This document shows, one piece after another, positions 30,970 through 42,860 of a DNA stretch of 64,000 nt. A program made the position numbers and the translations under genes. The notes beneath the pieces were generated by a model. It made no database searches and was not told where the DNA came from. It saw only the letters and a list, made by a program, of their open reading frames with translations. The DNA is taken from the NCBI GenBank assembly GCA_949825065.1, contig OX463848.1, forward strand, positions 31,187,502 to 31,251,501, read 5' to 3'. The stretch comes from Odontocerum albicorne. Its lineage: Eukaryota; Arthropoda; Insecta; Trichoptera; Odontoceridae. Position 1 is the first letter of the stretch; each line of letters begins with the position of its first letter.

Positions 30970-33180
30970 ATTGTATTGGTGAGCAAAATAAAATATATTT
31001 CCTGAAACAAAGTCTTGAAAACATTAATACCATGTCACATTAAATATCCATACCCGGAGGCATTAGTACCATGACCATGTTTATCGAAATTCACTTTTAA
31101 ACGGGATGTACTGTTAACGATTTTTTTCAATTTCAATAAAATTACGTTGTAATTTTTTTAAGAAAATTAATAAAAAAATTAAAAGAAAATTAGTATCAAA
31201 CGTCTTTCATTATCGAAATATTCCAATTTTTTATATTTTCTGTTTTCCTATAAGGTTAACAAAATGACGCATTATATAATATGGCTCCTGAGAACAGACT
31301 TCTTTTAGCATTAAAACACATTTTTAATAATCTATGGATATTTTTCTACATTAAGATTTACGCACTTCTTTTAAATTGTTTATATGTATAAACGATGCTT
31401 GCTAAAAATAATAATTGAGACGAACATATTTATCAAAATAAAATAACGAAAATATTGGACTAATATTTAAAATTGGGGATGTAATAAAAGACAAGATTGT
31501 CGCGCTGTGCGAATTAAATTAAATAACTGAAGAATAAATCTTTCAAGTGTAACGATTTAACAAAATGTAACATTGATTTGAAATGTATATGCTAATTTGA
31601 TTTAAAATTAATTTGACATTTTATTTAGTGTTACAACAATAGTGAAAAAATCGTAATGTAAGGAAAACAAATTACGCTACGGGCAATAAAAGCAATCGTA
31701 TCCTTACCATAAACTGTTAACAATAAAAACATAATTTTAAAACATTTCAACAAAATATCTTCCTTTTTTAATTTTATTACTGTGCTCCACAGAGTGTCAA
31801 ATAAATCATATTTTACGTTTATGTGCAAAATGTTATTTTATCTTTGAACTTCATTTTTTAATCAAGTATTTGATACTTTCTTGCAATTTATACAATTGAG
31901 TTTATTGCCATACGTCAATCTCTTTCAACAAACCCGACAAGAGTTACGCAAATTTAAGAAAATTGTTCAGTGAGATGTTGCAAATTTTTTAAAAACATAC
32001 AAAGGAAAAGAAGAAAAAAATAAGCTAAATACAATTTTCCTTCAAGTAAGTAACGTAAATAAATATTTTTTAAACTTAATTTCAATACATTACTTGTATT
32101 TATTATTTAATCATTAAACTAGTACCGAACCTTCGATTACGTATAAGCCATTGCCATTAAAAATAGATGGGCTTAAAAATATCTAAAAATGTTTTTTTTA
32201 ATAAGACTTTTATGTACGGGTATATCATTCAGCCAGAAGACTCGTTTTGCAATAGTGTGAGTAACAGCGCGTTTACAAAAACTTGTCGCTTTATTTTTTT
32301 AATGAAGTGAAAAAGCAAAAAAATATAAAAATTATATTTTATATTTAAACATTTAAATGAACACACGCGTTTCGTAAATTAAAAATGCTGTTAGCTTAAA
32401 TTGTAATTATCATAAAAATAAAATGAAAGTAAATTTACTTAACATATTAATTGTTTAGGGATGGCAGATTCTAGGAAACATAAAATAACAAGAATTAAAT
32501 TTTTCAAGATTAAAAATAAATATAAGTACAAGTATTATAAAGTAAAAATGTTCGTCAGCTTAAATTAGATTGCACATAAAAATAAAATGAATGTAAGATT
32601 ATTTAAGATATTAATGTATCATAATTACAATGCCAAATAATAAAGTTTTAAAATAATAGTGGATGGAGTGATACTAAATTCTAGGAAACTTTAAGTTATG
32701 ACAAAGTACATTCTAAGCTTTCGAAAAATGTCGAATTATAAATTACATCTTAAAATGTTATATTAGTTTTTTATTTAAAATTTTTAAGGTTCCACACCTG
32801 ATTGAGAAGAAGATCGTTCCAAAGTAAAACACGTTGTATGATACGTTATAATACAAAGTAATAATTTTACTATTTTTTTCATTTCATATACAGTTTTGAA
32901 TCTAAAGCCAATTTCTAATACATATAATGTTTTCTTTAAGAATTTGAATTCCTTTTACCAACATATTTGACTGAATACGGTTTCAAGAAATTTCTTAGTA
33001 AAACCATCTTTTTGATACGAGATTAATAATTCATATAGGATAAACAAACAAAATTAATGTTAAACTAATAACATCAAAAAATAATATTTGTATACCGATA
33101 AAATTCAAAACGAGCATTCAGCTGAAAGGAAATATGTATAAAGAAACTGTATAATAATGCCAAATCACTCGTGAAACTTT
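30970..33180. other. Very A+T-rich stretch with a diverged duplication
   Basis: No gene or mobile element recognised. Two segments (about 32,382-32,492 and 32,546-32,705) share ATAAAAATAAAATGAA, a nearby AGCTTAAATT and ATTCTAGGAAAC in the same order, which suggests an old local duplication. Confidence 0.4.
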
Positions 33181-33585
33181 GAAAAATCCCTCAAGTGGTG
33201 AATGTGAGGACCGGGTAGATGGAGCAGATGGGGTGGATAGGGCTAAGGAAGAAGAGGGTGGGTAGCGGAGTGGAAGTACTCGCGATATGTCTGATTGATT
33301 AAATTTGAATGTGAAGATAGAGGGAAGAGGAAACTCGAAATGTTGTAAGTATGCTTATAGAAATCTTATAATATTATTATTTTAAGTGGAAACCCATTAC
33401 ATGCAAGTTAATTCGGTGTTTACATAACGTGTTTCTAGCCAATGTACTGAAGTTTCGAGAGCGTTGCAGCTTTCATTTTCAGCAGTCTTTTACTTTGAAT
33501 TTACCGTCAATTAAACACAGACTTTTTCATTAAAAAATAATATGTGTTATTTTTTTAATGAAATGGAATTTACACGAATTCCATT
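33180..33585. other. Nothing recognised
   Basis: Includes a purine-rich patch near 33,210-33,330. Confidence 0.35.
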
Positions 33586-33589
33586 AGTA

Positions 33590-34440
33590 CTATTATAATA
33601 ATTGTCTACAATTGGCTTATTTTCAAAATAGCTTATTATATTGACTCACATAATTGTCTACAATTGGCTTATTTTAAAAATAATTTATTATATTGACTCA
33701 TATAATTGTCTACAATTTAAAAATAATTTATTATATTGACTCATATAATTTTTTAAAATAAGCCAATTGTAGACAATTAAATGAGTCAATATAATAAACT
33801 ATTTTGAAAATAAGCCAATTGTTGACAATTATATGAGTCTATATAGTAAACTTTTTTTAAAATAAGCCAATTGTAGACAATTATGTTATATGAGTCAATA
33901 TAATAAACATTTTTTTAAATAAGCCAATTGTAGACAATTATATGAGTCGATATAGTAAACTTTTTTTAAAATAAGTCAATTGTAGACAATTATGTGAGTC
34001 AATATAATAAACAATTTTTTTTAAATAAGCCAGTTGTAGACAATTATATAAGTCAATATAGTAAACTTTTTTTAAAATAAGCCAATTAGAGACAATTATG
34101 TTATATGAGTCACATAATTGTCTACAATTGGCTTATTTAAAAAAAAAGTTTACTATATTGACTCATATAATTGTCTACAATTGGCGTATTTAAAAAAAAT
34201 TGTTCATTATATTGACTCATATAATTGTCTACAATTGGCTTATTTTAAAAAAAGTTCACTATATTGACTCATATAATTGTCTACAATTATATTGACTCAT
34301 ATAATTGTCTACAATTATATTGACTCATATAATTGTCTACAATTGGCTTATTTTAAAAAAAGTTTACTATATTGACTCATATAATTGTCTATAATTGCTT
34401 ATTTAAAAAATAGTTTATTATACTGACTCATATAATTGCA
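33590..34440. repeat. Array of alternating inverted 45-60 bp units
   Basis: The unit reads TATTGACTCATATAATTGTC, TACAATTGGCTTATTT and an A/T run. It lies forward at about 33,590-33,745, inverted at about 33,755-34,105, and forward again to 34,440. Each unit also contains the short palindrome AATTGTCTACAATT. Such an array would fold into long hairpins. At least 14 units can be counted. Confidence 0.93.
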
Positions 34441-34739
34441 TATTGACTTTAATTTGGTGGCATAAATCATCGTAGTTTAGATGGATCGCTTATTATAAAA
34501 AAATATATATACAAACATATTGCGTCGAAGATGTGTTTCAGGCATTTTTTCCACCTAGTATTCGGGGATATAAGTATACCCATGACTTCGATCATATCCA
34601 TTATTTAAAAAAAAAGGGGAAAACATGCCGGTGTGCTCCCATCGTCTCACTTCAGGTGTGCCATCGGATCAAGTGCACCGATATGGCCTGTGAGTTTGCT
34701 GGTGTGCAACAGATCACTCACTTAAAGAGGAGAAAAAAG

Positions 34740-34860
34740 AAGAAGATACAAACGAAATCTCCACGGTAGAGCTTCACTTTCCAATTAAATTGATATTGGA
34801 ATGGCGAGGGGAACCTCGACTACGAGGCACAGCAACGACGACTACAACTGGTATCACTTC
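34740..34860. repeat. Dispersed repeat, copy 1 (second copy at 52.5 kb)
   Basis: Shares with 52,500-52,605: GAGCTTCACTTTCCAATTAA (CATCTGAA in the other), TTGATATTGGAATGGCGAGG, and CCTCGACTACGAGGCACAGC. Both are followed by a GACGAC- or GATGACGG-rich end. Class unknown; a LINE or SINE 3' part is possible. Confidence 0.6.
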
Positions 34861-35032
34861 ATCATTTTAAAGGAAATTAAGAACATAAATTAATGACTGA
34901 TTTTTTTTACAACGAATTATTTAATTTTACAAGAATTTATTGTACTAGAAAAAATCGATAAGGTTAAAAGGTCAATACATTTTATATACTCCCATATCTT
35001 CAAGCCTTCATTTATCTATCTACTATAACATA

Positions 35033-35310
35033 ATCTTCTTCTTCACTGCGTGCGCAATGCTGAGCATCGTAATCCTCTGCTATGACTAGATTATGGTATA
35101 ACATTTTAATCTATCTTAGTATGTCCAGGGCCATATTAATGCATAGTTTAAATCCTTTTGACTTTTTTATTTGTTTCGTTTATTTTATAGGAGATATTTT
35201 TCCTTATAATTTTTCCTCAACTGTTCCCTTGATCACCAGCTTCTCAATACTTTCGTTGTTTTTTTCAATATGTCCAAAGTATGTTGAGATCCTTTTCCTG
35301 CAAGTTATCG
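35033..35310 (-). mobile_element. LINE-C fragment, C-terminal coding part
   Basis: On the minus strand: TYFGHIEKNNESIEKLVIKG, TVEEKL, then, after a stop, TKQIKKSKGFKLCINMALDI, and finally LVIAEDYDAQHCARSEEE. The order YFGHIxR, SLEKxxxxGxVEG, RWxDQI, DAQHCAxxEE is the usual end of RTE-type polymerases. It ends in a GAAGAAGAAG tail (plus-strand CTTCTTCTTC at 35,037). Several stops. Confidence 0.75.
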
Positions 35311-35319
35311 AATATTCTT

Positions 35320-36160
35320 AAGTAATTGCTATTATTTTTATAATAGCTACGTTGGTGCTGCTAAAGTTGAAAAAAATAATGTTATAGTATATAAATATTT
35401 TACTAAATATTCGTAACTGCATAAAATATGTTTATTATTTAAAAAAACCGTTGAAACTGTATCAAACATGTAAACTAATTTTTCGTAACTATATAAAATG
35501 TATTTAATATTTTTATGAACTATTCGTCAAAAAATGTTAACTATTCTTTACTCATATGTTGGTACAATTTTTACAAATCATTGGTCACCGCATCAAATAT
35601 GTCACTTAATTGTAACTCGTGTTCATTATTTTTTTCCCATAATACTCGTAACTGTATTAGATATGTTTATTAAATAATTTTATTAATTATATTCTATACT
35701 TAATTAAAGTTATTAACATTAGAAAACACGTAAAACTAAATGTGAACATAAAAAAACAAGAGCAATTTTACGACTTTATAATTTTTTTATATCATAAAAG
35801 AAATATTTGACAAATTTACCGAACGAAACTTAATTTTGAGTTTACGACCTCCCTTTAGTTATAAAATATTTTTTACTTTGCAGTCAATACCCAATTAATA
35901 ATTGTAGCTGAATGTAAACAAACTTATTTGGAGAATTTTTAACGACTTGATTATATTTCATATAAATTTTCACAGCTATTTGAGTGCCCTTTAAAATATG
36001 TCTCCTTATTTATGACAATACTATATTGAAAGCAGTACGAGTATCTAAGTCAGGAGTAGAAAAGTTTTTCAAGTAAAAACGACACAAAACATAGTTGTGG
36101 ACGACCAGCCACTTAGTGAAAATATTAAATAATTATGTTATATACTCGTATTTATTGTAT
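35320..36160. other. Nothing recognised; loosely repetitive
   Basis: Words such as CGTAACTATATAAAATGTAT recur loosely around 35,400-35,680, suggesting an ancient, decayed tandem array. No gene. Confidence 0.35.
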
Positions 36161-36164
36161 TGAT

Positions 36165-36385
36165 TGTATTACTAACACTTTCTTTGAATACAGTATAAAC
36201 TGTGAAAGACTATTTCCATGTGGCAATCTCATCTAACAAATTAGAAAGAGGTAAATGTACCCCTTCAAGGAAATATAGACTAGAACCTTTTTTAATATGC
36301 CAAAAATGGTTATCAGCAAGAATCAAACCCACAACCTATTAGTTTGAATATATATACGTATGTCTTAACTACTATTGCAAGGCCA
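36165..36385 (-). mobile_element. tRNA-derived SINE, degraded
   Basis: Order on the plus strand: TTTCCATGTGGCAATCTCAT (tail), CAAGGAAATATAGACTAGAA (middle), GTTATCAGCAAGAATCAAAC plus CCACAACCT (box B side) and a decayed box A side CTACTATTGCAAGGCC. Confidence 0.75.
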
Positions 36386-36429
36386 TTCAATGTGCTTTTG
36401 TTTTTCAGACTTATTTTCAATAACGTGGT

Positions 36430-36601
36430 GTAAGACAGTAAGACTGCAAGACAGTAATGAAGAGGTAGGCGACCATTGAGATGGGAGGACAGTGTTTTGA
36501 GGGAAAAATCAATACTTCAAAAAGGGAATAGGTTGAGGCTAATTCTGAAGAAGGTTAAACTTGATATTGGATTTTAGCACTAAGATGATGATGATGATGG
36601 G
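36430..36601 (+). mobile_element. LINE-C end with (GAT)n tail
   Basis: A frame gives LRWEDSVLREKSILQKGN, then LRLILKKVKLDIGF, resembling RWEDxVxxDL plus a C-terminal helix. It ends in AAGATGATGATGATGATGGG. Short and degraded. Confidence 0.45.
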
Positions 36602-36609
36602 ATAGATGT

Positions 36610-37070
36610 TATTATTTTTCATTCTATATCCTAATTGGTTCTCTGTGTCCAGTATTCTCGTAGATGGTGTGAATCACAGTTGCTATTCCTTAGTTTTCAG
36701 CGAAGAAATCTTCACGTTCTGTCGATCCTCTTTGGAGTGCTCTAGCAGTAACAGAATCCTTTGAACACAAACACATCGCATATTATTTTATAAATCATAT
36801 TTTTCCAGTTCACTTAGTTTAACTTTGGAACAACCTTTTTGGTTTGATCAGAAGTGGGTCAACCTTATCTACGAGTATATAAAAGAAAAAAACTAAACAA
36901 GCATTATGTCAAAATATTTATCGTCTTTAACTTCTATACAATTCTTTCTCTAATCAATATTTTTCTAGAGTTTTGACTTTTATTTTAATTTTCGTTCCTT
37001 TTTCTCAATTATTACGTTAATTTGTTTAATTTAAACTACGGTTATGGATATTGACAATAATTATGAAAAA
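36610..37070. other. Nothing recognised
   Basis: Unassigned spacer. Confidence 0.35.
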
Positions 37071-37075
37071 AAAAA

Positions 37076-37375
37076 CTGGTTGATTGGGAAAATCTCTCGT
37101 ATAGCTATCTGCCAGATGTTTCAACACGAAAGTATAGCAATCAATCTGCTAGATGTTTTAACACGAAACACTGGTTGATTGGGAAAATCTCCCGTATAGC
37201 TATCTGCCAGATGTTTCAACACGAAAGTATAGCAATCAATCTGCTAGATGTTTTAACACGAAAGTATAGCAATCAATCTGCCAGATGTTTTAACATGAAA
37301 GTATATCAATCAATCTGCCAGATGATTTAACACGAAAGTATAGCAATCAATCTGTCAGATGTTTTTACACTAAAG
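37076..37375. repeat. 37-bp tandem array with a 95-bp duplication
   Basis: Unit GAAAGTATAGCAATCAATCT plus GCCAGATGTTTTAACAC. The first part is duplicated as a 95-bp block: CTGGTTGATTGGGAAAATCT occurs at 37,076 and again (C for T near its end) at 37,171. Five to six units follow. Confidence 0.92.
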
Positions 37376-37379
37376 TGTT

Positions 37380-38277
37380 GAAATAAATAAATAAAATTAT
37401 GATACATATTGATAATGACATTTCAATGTCGACCCATATTGAATGACATGTTAAGGTATTATAGAATTTACATATCAAATAACATAAAATCGACTAGATG
37501 TAAATCCTTGTGTAACTGTAGGTGTTGTCATAGTTACGGTTTAAGATAAAGGATTTAATTAATGGCATAGTTACACTACAAGGATAATCGTTCGAACGAG
37601 TGGGTGCTAATTTTCCCCAGCCAGTCTTTGCACAGCCAATTATATATTGCATTAAATGGAGGAAGAAATAATCATTTACTCAATGTTTTTGTTAAGAACA
37701 AACATGAACAAAAACAACTGCTACCGAATGATTAATAACAAACGTGAAGGAAGTAATGTGGTGATAAAAAAATAAGTTTAAGTTTTTAAAAACTATATTA
37801 TGAAGCAGTTCTTAATTTCGATCTTAGAGCTTAGCAAGGCAATTTAAATCCCTTGAATTTTCACGTGTTAGAGCCGGCAAATTGTAAGTAAGATGCCTGC
37901 AGTAATTATTGGGGCTAGTAAAAATATTTTTTATTTTGTAATCCAAGTAAATACGGATTAATTTGTTCATGACATCCGTAAGACAATATTTCATTGTCCA
38001 TAAATTTGATGAAAAATAGTCCTCTCTCTCCTAGTTTGGTTTTAGGTTTCTCAATCATGCCTCAGACATATATTATATAATAGCCTGAGAAATCTCTTGT
38101 CCCCGCGGGAATAAATATATTGGATACTTTTCTACGATGTTACCTACAGTCTAGACCATTTCACATATGTACGACGGAGAATTAACGAAATCCCCCCTTT
38201 AGAAGGTATGTGCACTACGGCTACATCCAAGGTAGATGGACCAACCGTGGCTACACATTAGAAGATTATGTAGGTGT
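37380..38277. other. Nothing recognised
   Basis: Unassigned sequence up to the target site of the Penelope-like insertion. Confidence 0.4.
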
Positions 38278-39067
38278 ACATCATAAACTTTGTAATTTAT
38301 TTTTATCAAACACTGTTTATTCCACTTTTTTTGTGACGGTATAACCCTACCGGTTTCAAGGCTTTCACCTCATCTTCAGGGGAGCTCAAACAACACTAAA
38401 CGATGTTCGAACTGGTACCGATATACACGCTTCAACGGTTGGAGGCTGGGGGGTGAGGGAGGCACGGGACAATTTCGGCCAAGAGCGGAGAGATTTTTGG
38501 GAAATAACTGTTCAACAGATGTTCCGTTCCGATCAACAGATATTCCGATCGGCGGACTGACTTAGAAATTTCTAGGGCCTCTAATCTGTCCAATTTATTT
38601 CCGTTACCACTGATATGTAAGAATTTGGAATCATCGATTGAAAAAGTATGATTCTCACGGTGACAATGATTAGCCATTTCAGAATAAATTAGAGGATTTG
38701 TTAAGGCGGATTTGTGTTCACGAAATCTCTTTTCAAAAGATCTTCCTGTCTTTCCTATATAGAAATTATTACAGTCAGCACATAAAAGTTTATACACACC
38801 ACTGTTGCTAAATATTCCATTTTTGCCTTTCCCATTAAATAAGAGTTTCCGGAGATTAAAATTAGTGTAAAAAACTGGCTTTATGTAACTTGGAATATTT
38901 TTGGTTATTTCATTTGATATGTTTTTTATAAATAGGATTTTGCTTAATTTATAGGTATGCTTATAGGTGTCGTTAAATATATAATCTTTTATAAGTTTCT
39001 GTTTTGTTTTGTTTTTTAAAAGTGAATCAATGAGGATTCCAGGATATAAACAACATCATAAACTTTG
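38278..39067 (-). mobile_element. Penelope-like element, 5'-truncated, with 15-bp target duplication
   Basis: ACATCATAAACTTTG occurs at 38,278-38,292 and 39,053-39,067, bounding a 760-bp insertion. Its minus strand carries a coding part for the GIY-YIG domain followed by a 3' non-coding end with CCCTGAAGATGAGGTG, AAAGCCTTGAAACCGG, TAGGGTTATACCG, GTGGAATAAACAGTG and TAAAAATAAATTA. Penelope-like elements have this order (reverse transcriptase, linker, GIY-YIG, terminal repeat) and are often 5'-truncated with variable target duplications. The reverse transcriptase is lost here. Confidence 0.9.
38432..39050 (-). pseudogene. GIY-YIG endonuclease part of a Penelope-like polyprotein
   Basis: The intact frame from the ATG at 38,797 encodes 121 residues, but it is open upstream to about 39,050 without a start, so this is the C-terminal piece of a longer protein. 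The upstream linker includes PSYIKPVFYTNFNLRKLL and GIFSNSGVYKLLCADC. Numbered from that ATG: a VYK-for-GIY strand directly before, CADC at 6-9, YIG at 13-15, R19 and R24, EH at 27-28, then H44 and H50, giving a C-x2-C-x34-H-x5-H set as in Penelope-type GIY-YIG domains. In intact elements this domain nicks the target DNA. No stop is seen within the surviving part; it is truncated by incomplete reverse transcription. Confidence 0.9.
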
Positions 39068-39345
39068 CTGCACGTTTAATTCTTGGAGAAACAGTTTGGT
39101 TCACTCACAAGGTAGATATTTCAGACCGATGACCGGTTTCACAGCTGCCGTCAGATATTTGGTGAGTTCACATTTTTCGACTATTCGTTAACTCTCGAAA
39201 TTGAAAAAATGTCAATATAATATTTAGTTTAACCATTCGATACTACATCACTAAAAAAACGTAAAATTTAAAGTAATGTAGTATGTGTCTACTTATGTAG
39301 ATATATACTGCATTATTTAAATACTTGAAGTCATGGTGATTGAAA
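39068..39345. other. Nothing recognised
   Basis: Unassigned spacer. Confidence 0.35.
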
Positions 39346-39349
39346 AGTG

Positions 39350-40015
39350 TGCATGGAAATATAAATGCGATACATGAGTGATCAATGACAGATTGAAGTG
39401 AGTTGAGGAATGTGCTATTTGGGCAGTATTTTCTCAGATGATGGAAGAGCTACGAAATATATCGAACTGCGTGGAGCGATAGAAAGCGAAGTTAATGGGG
39501 CACTTAAACACATGTCCTTGAACCGAACAGTATTAAAATATGCTAAGATAATAGCACACAACATATTAGTTTCAACTTTGATGTATGGGAGTGAAATGTG
39601 AACGTAGGCAAAGACTTAAAAGAACCGAATAAACGCAGTATTGCGTGAGTGAACTGAAAATAATATATGAGGTTACATATGACAGAATACGATTAAATTG
39701 ATTAAGGATGAGTGTTAACAATGTGTTGAGTAATATGAAAAAGAGACCGCTGAAATGGTTTGGGTATGTAGAACATTTGAGTGAAGAAAGACTAACGAAA
39801 CAAATGTAAAGTGCTATTGATGATAGAGGAAAATATGGTTGGTTCAAGTGAATGATATTTAAAAAAAAAAAAGAAACATAGAAAGTTATAGAAAACGTAG
39901 GAGCTGTATGAGAAGGTTTATGGATATAGAAGATACGAATAATGTGTGTCGAGATAATAAAGTCTGGTACTCTGTTCACTCTGCTTACCCCGACAGAGAC
40001 ATAACTTGATGATAT
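39350..40015 (+). mobile_element. LINE-A copy, C-terminal third
   Basis: Begins with a single unit of the minisatellite motif (AAATGCGATACATGAGTGAT), then a 63-codon frame with YLGSIFSDDGRATKYIELRG, EVNGALKHMS and ILVSTLMYGSEM. After stops it continues with a Cys/Arg region, a GHVE-like part near 39,760 and ends in MRRFMDIEDTNNVCRDNKVW and a SAYPDRDIT-like terminus at about 40,005. It is the reference copy for the LINE-A C-terminal layout; several stops and shifts. Confidence 0.8.
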
Positions 40016-40019
40016 GTAG

Positions 40020-40315
40020 ATGATATTATATTTGCGAGAAAGCAGAATTCGAACAGCCTACTTTACCTATATTTAGCAGGACCTTAGCAAACTCAACGTG
40101 CAAGACTTGAGTGATAAAGTAGGTGATTAATACTTTGGTGGGACATCGTAGGGAAGGCTGAGGCTCTACAAGAGTAATACTGCTATCAAAAGTAAGTAAT
40201 TTACCCATACAAAATTATTTCAAGAGAAGCAAAGTTGGCATGCTTACATATTTTAACGTTGGTTACAACTTTAGGACATGCAAACGAAACTTGGACGTGG
40301 CAAAAATATGTTAAA
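40020..40315. other. Nothing recognised
   Basis: Unassigned. Confidence 0.35.
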
Positions 40316-40319
40316 AATA

Positions 40320-40735
40320 ATATAGATGCGATAAAATGAGAGCGTAACGTAGAATGTGTGAAATATTAATGTATGATAGAATAAGGAATGAGGACATTAC
40401 GATAAAATATGGATCGAAAGAAGATGCAGTGCTTAAGATGGAAAAAAGTATAATTGACGTTGTTCGACCATGTAGAAACAATGATGATAATAGATTTATA
40501 ACACGATATATACTAGTAGTATAGAAGCAACGAAACGTTTGAGAAACTATAAAAAAGCGTAACACGACTAAATTAACCAAATTCTGAAGGAGGGAATTGT
40601 GAAATGCCCTTATAATAGAAGAGTATGTATGACATGGTGTATAAACGTAATAAAAACGAAATATGTTTACCAGGATAGAATGAACTGGAGATCTGGTCTG
40701 ACTGCCTATCCTAGGGACGTGATTTGATGGTGATG
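40320..40735 (+). mobile_element. LINE-A-like fragment
   Basis: Readable pieces: CEILMYDRIRNEDITIKYGS, KEDAVLKMEKSI, a broken VRPCRNNDDN (GHVERMN) segment, and INQILKEGIVKCPYNRRVCM, ending QDRMNWRSGLTAYPRDVI. The order equals that of LINE-A C-termini (RIRNExI, ILRWFGHV, QINxILKxG, DRxxWRSxLxAYP). The frame is broken. Confidence 0.65.
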
Positions 40736-40975
40736 AGGAGGTAAGTTAATAAAATATAAGCCGATACATTTTTCCGTCAATATAAATACCTTGTGTCAAA
40801 GAGTTAATCAGCGATGTTTTCTTGTAAAATCAAGATTGTGTGAGATACGATGTATTGTTTCATCATGAGCAAGCTGCTTTTAAAGTTGAATGAATAAAGC
40901 AATAATGTTAGTACTATTATTGCTTGAGATGTTATGTCTAATTCTGGTGCAAAACATAAACTCTTATATGTTGTG

Positions 40976-41105
40976 AACTAACTTTAAGCCGTTATATACG
41001 TGGTGCTGAACTAACATAAAACCGTTATATACGTGGTGCTGACCTAACTTCAAGCAGTTACATACGTGGTGCTGAACTAACTTCAAGCCGTCATGTATTT
41101 GCTCG
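40976..41105. repeat. 33-bp tandem array, 4 copies
   Basis: GAACTAACTTTAAGCCGTTA plus TATACGTGGTGCT; copies at steps of 33 bp with several substitutions. Confidence 0.93.
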
Positions 41106-41184
41106 TATATAAACTTTATTAGAAATAAAACTACTATGACGGTTTTATAAAGCAGACAGACAGCTTCTATATCTGGTAAAATCC

Positions 41185-41400
41185 ATTAAAATATAATATT
41201 TTGGGCATATGATACACGACTTACTCCTTCAAACAATTATTAAGAGAAAAAGTGGAGTAATGGCAGATGGGAAAAAAAACTCTCCTTGCTGAGTTGAATG
41301 GGTCTTGAAGTTAAATACCTGTTTCATTTGACGATGGATCAGAATCTATTTGGACAAATGGTGGATGCCGTCTGTAGTTTTAATGTCTGAATACAGTACC
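41185..41400 (+). mobile_element. LINE-C fragment, degraded
   Basis: One frame reads YFGHMIHDLLLQTIIKRKSG (cf. YFGHIxR then LLKxIxxGKVEG) and, further on, LKLNTCFI; the remainder is broken. Short and decayed. Confidence 0.4.
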
Positions 41401-41784
41401 AAAAGAAGTGCTTTGATAAATTTTCTAGTTGTTTAATATGTAATAAATTTGGAAAATAAATAAATTGAAATCTACAGGGTAACACGAAGCTCGGGTGCCC
41501 CGATTCTCGACCGCTGGGCTAAACCGTCCTCAATGATCTTTGTCACACGCACGGCACTCTAATACAATAGCTGAACTTTATGAATCTTCACATTTTACGA
41601 TGAGTTTGTGCCCATGCTTTGCAACCCTATTTTACCCTGTTTCCCAAACCATTTTAACTCGAACTATTTTAATCAATTCCCTTTTGAACTATCAAACGGG
41701 TTCATGGTGAGAAATAATAGTGTTTTGAGCATTAAAAAATAACACCTACTGGTTTGCAGAACATATTGTAAACGATATTACGTA

Positions 41785-41965
41785 CATACCATCACGTTAT
41801 ATCCCTTTTCGGGCAGGCAGAGAGGGTGGACCTCAATACCTTTATATACACACAAACAGCCATTGCCTCGTACACACTCATAAATATCATCATAAATACT
41901 CGTCTGTTTTTCATGCTTTTAACATTTACCTCGATTAAATATCTCCGACTCTATTCTTCCTATAT
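41785..41965 (-). mobile_element. LINE-A-like 3' edge
   Basis: Plus-strand ACGTACATACCATCACGTTA, then TCGGGCAGGCAGAGAGGG, matches the reverse complement of the LINE-A end (SAYP then a CGTGATGGTATGTACGT edge). Continues to about 41,965 with decay. Confidence 0.5.
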
Positions 41966-42044
41966 TAAAGTAGCAATAAAATAAAATAATACTGCTGGCA
42001 TAATTTATTTATTGGTTGGAATGTCTTATTGTTCCGCTGAATTA

Positions 42045-42345
42045 ATTTTGAAAATAATGAGAACATAAGGAAATAATAGATATTGAAATAAGATGCAGTG
42101 CTTAAGCTGTTAAATAAACGTTGAGATAGTTCAGTCACGTATAAAAAAATAATTCTGACAGATTTACAAAAATAATGTATATGACCAAATGAATTGAATT
42201 CTAAAAGTAGGAAGTGTGAAAAGCCTTGATAATTGACTAGAGGAACATGGGTGTGGTAGAAGCAAAATATGTGTGCTAGGATAAAATGTAGTGGAGATAT
42301 GTCTGCTCTGCCTACCGCAAAAGGGACATGGCGTGAGTGATTATG
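42045..42345 (+). mobile_element. LINE-A-like fragment
   Basis: AAGATGCAGTGCTTAAGCTG matches the KEDAVLKx part of the copy at 40.4 kb; then a linker, and VVEAKYVC with a WRYVCSAYRKRDMA-like end at 42,290-42,330. Frame not kept. Confidence 0.6.
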
Positions 42346-42654
42346 ATGAATTATTTTTTTGCATAATTAGTATGGAAAGAGGTAGTCAATTAACTTGGTT
42401 TGCCATATACGAATGCATAGAGGCTATCTGTGACCTAGTGAATAGAACGCATGTCTTCAAACTGGATGATTTAACGTTAATTCTCGATTGTACAAAAACT
42501 AAACAGAATTAATTTATTTTGCTTCCAATTTATTTCTTATACTACTTTTATAACTCAATTTCCATGGTTGGGTGTTTATGGACAGAAAGATGAACAAATG
42601 CGCCTATACTAGAAGAACTTAACATCTCAGAGATGTTATCAATATTATGTACTA

Positions 42655-42860
42655 TCCGTATTTGGCGCAGAAAGGACATGGAAAAGCGTCTGGTTACTGG
42701 CAATATGGAAGGTCGCAGGAGTAGCGCTAGATCACATATGCGGTGAAGAGTGATACGGACATTCCTTTGTTACAATCTCTGCAGACAACGGAATGCTGTG
42801 AGGACTGGAGAAGAATGATCACGACATAAGCAATCACAGTGTGGGTCACGTTGCTCAGAA
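42655..42860 (+). mobile_element. LINE-C fragment, C-terminal remnant
   Basis: Reads DMEKRLVTGNMEGRRSSARS, HMR-stop-RVIRTFLCYN, LCRQRNAVRTGEEW and QCGSRCSES. It matches GxVEGRRxRGRPxxRWxDxI, a middle helix and a WR-x-containing end, and parallels the copy at 4.7 kb. Confidence 0.55.

Noticed and set aside
41505..41560. tRNA-like sequence on the minus strand (TAGCCCAGCGGTCGAG)
   Set aside because: Only a box A-like word is visible; no box B at proper distance and no stems.
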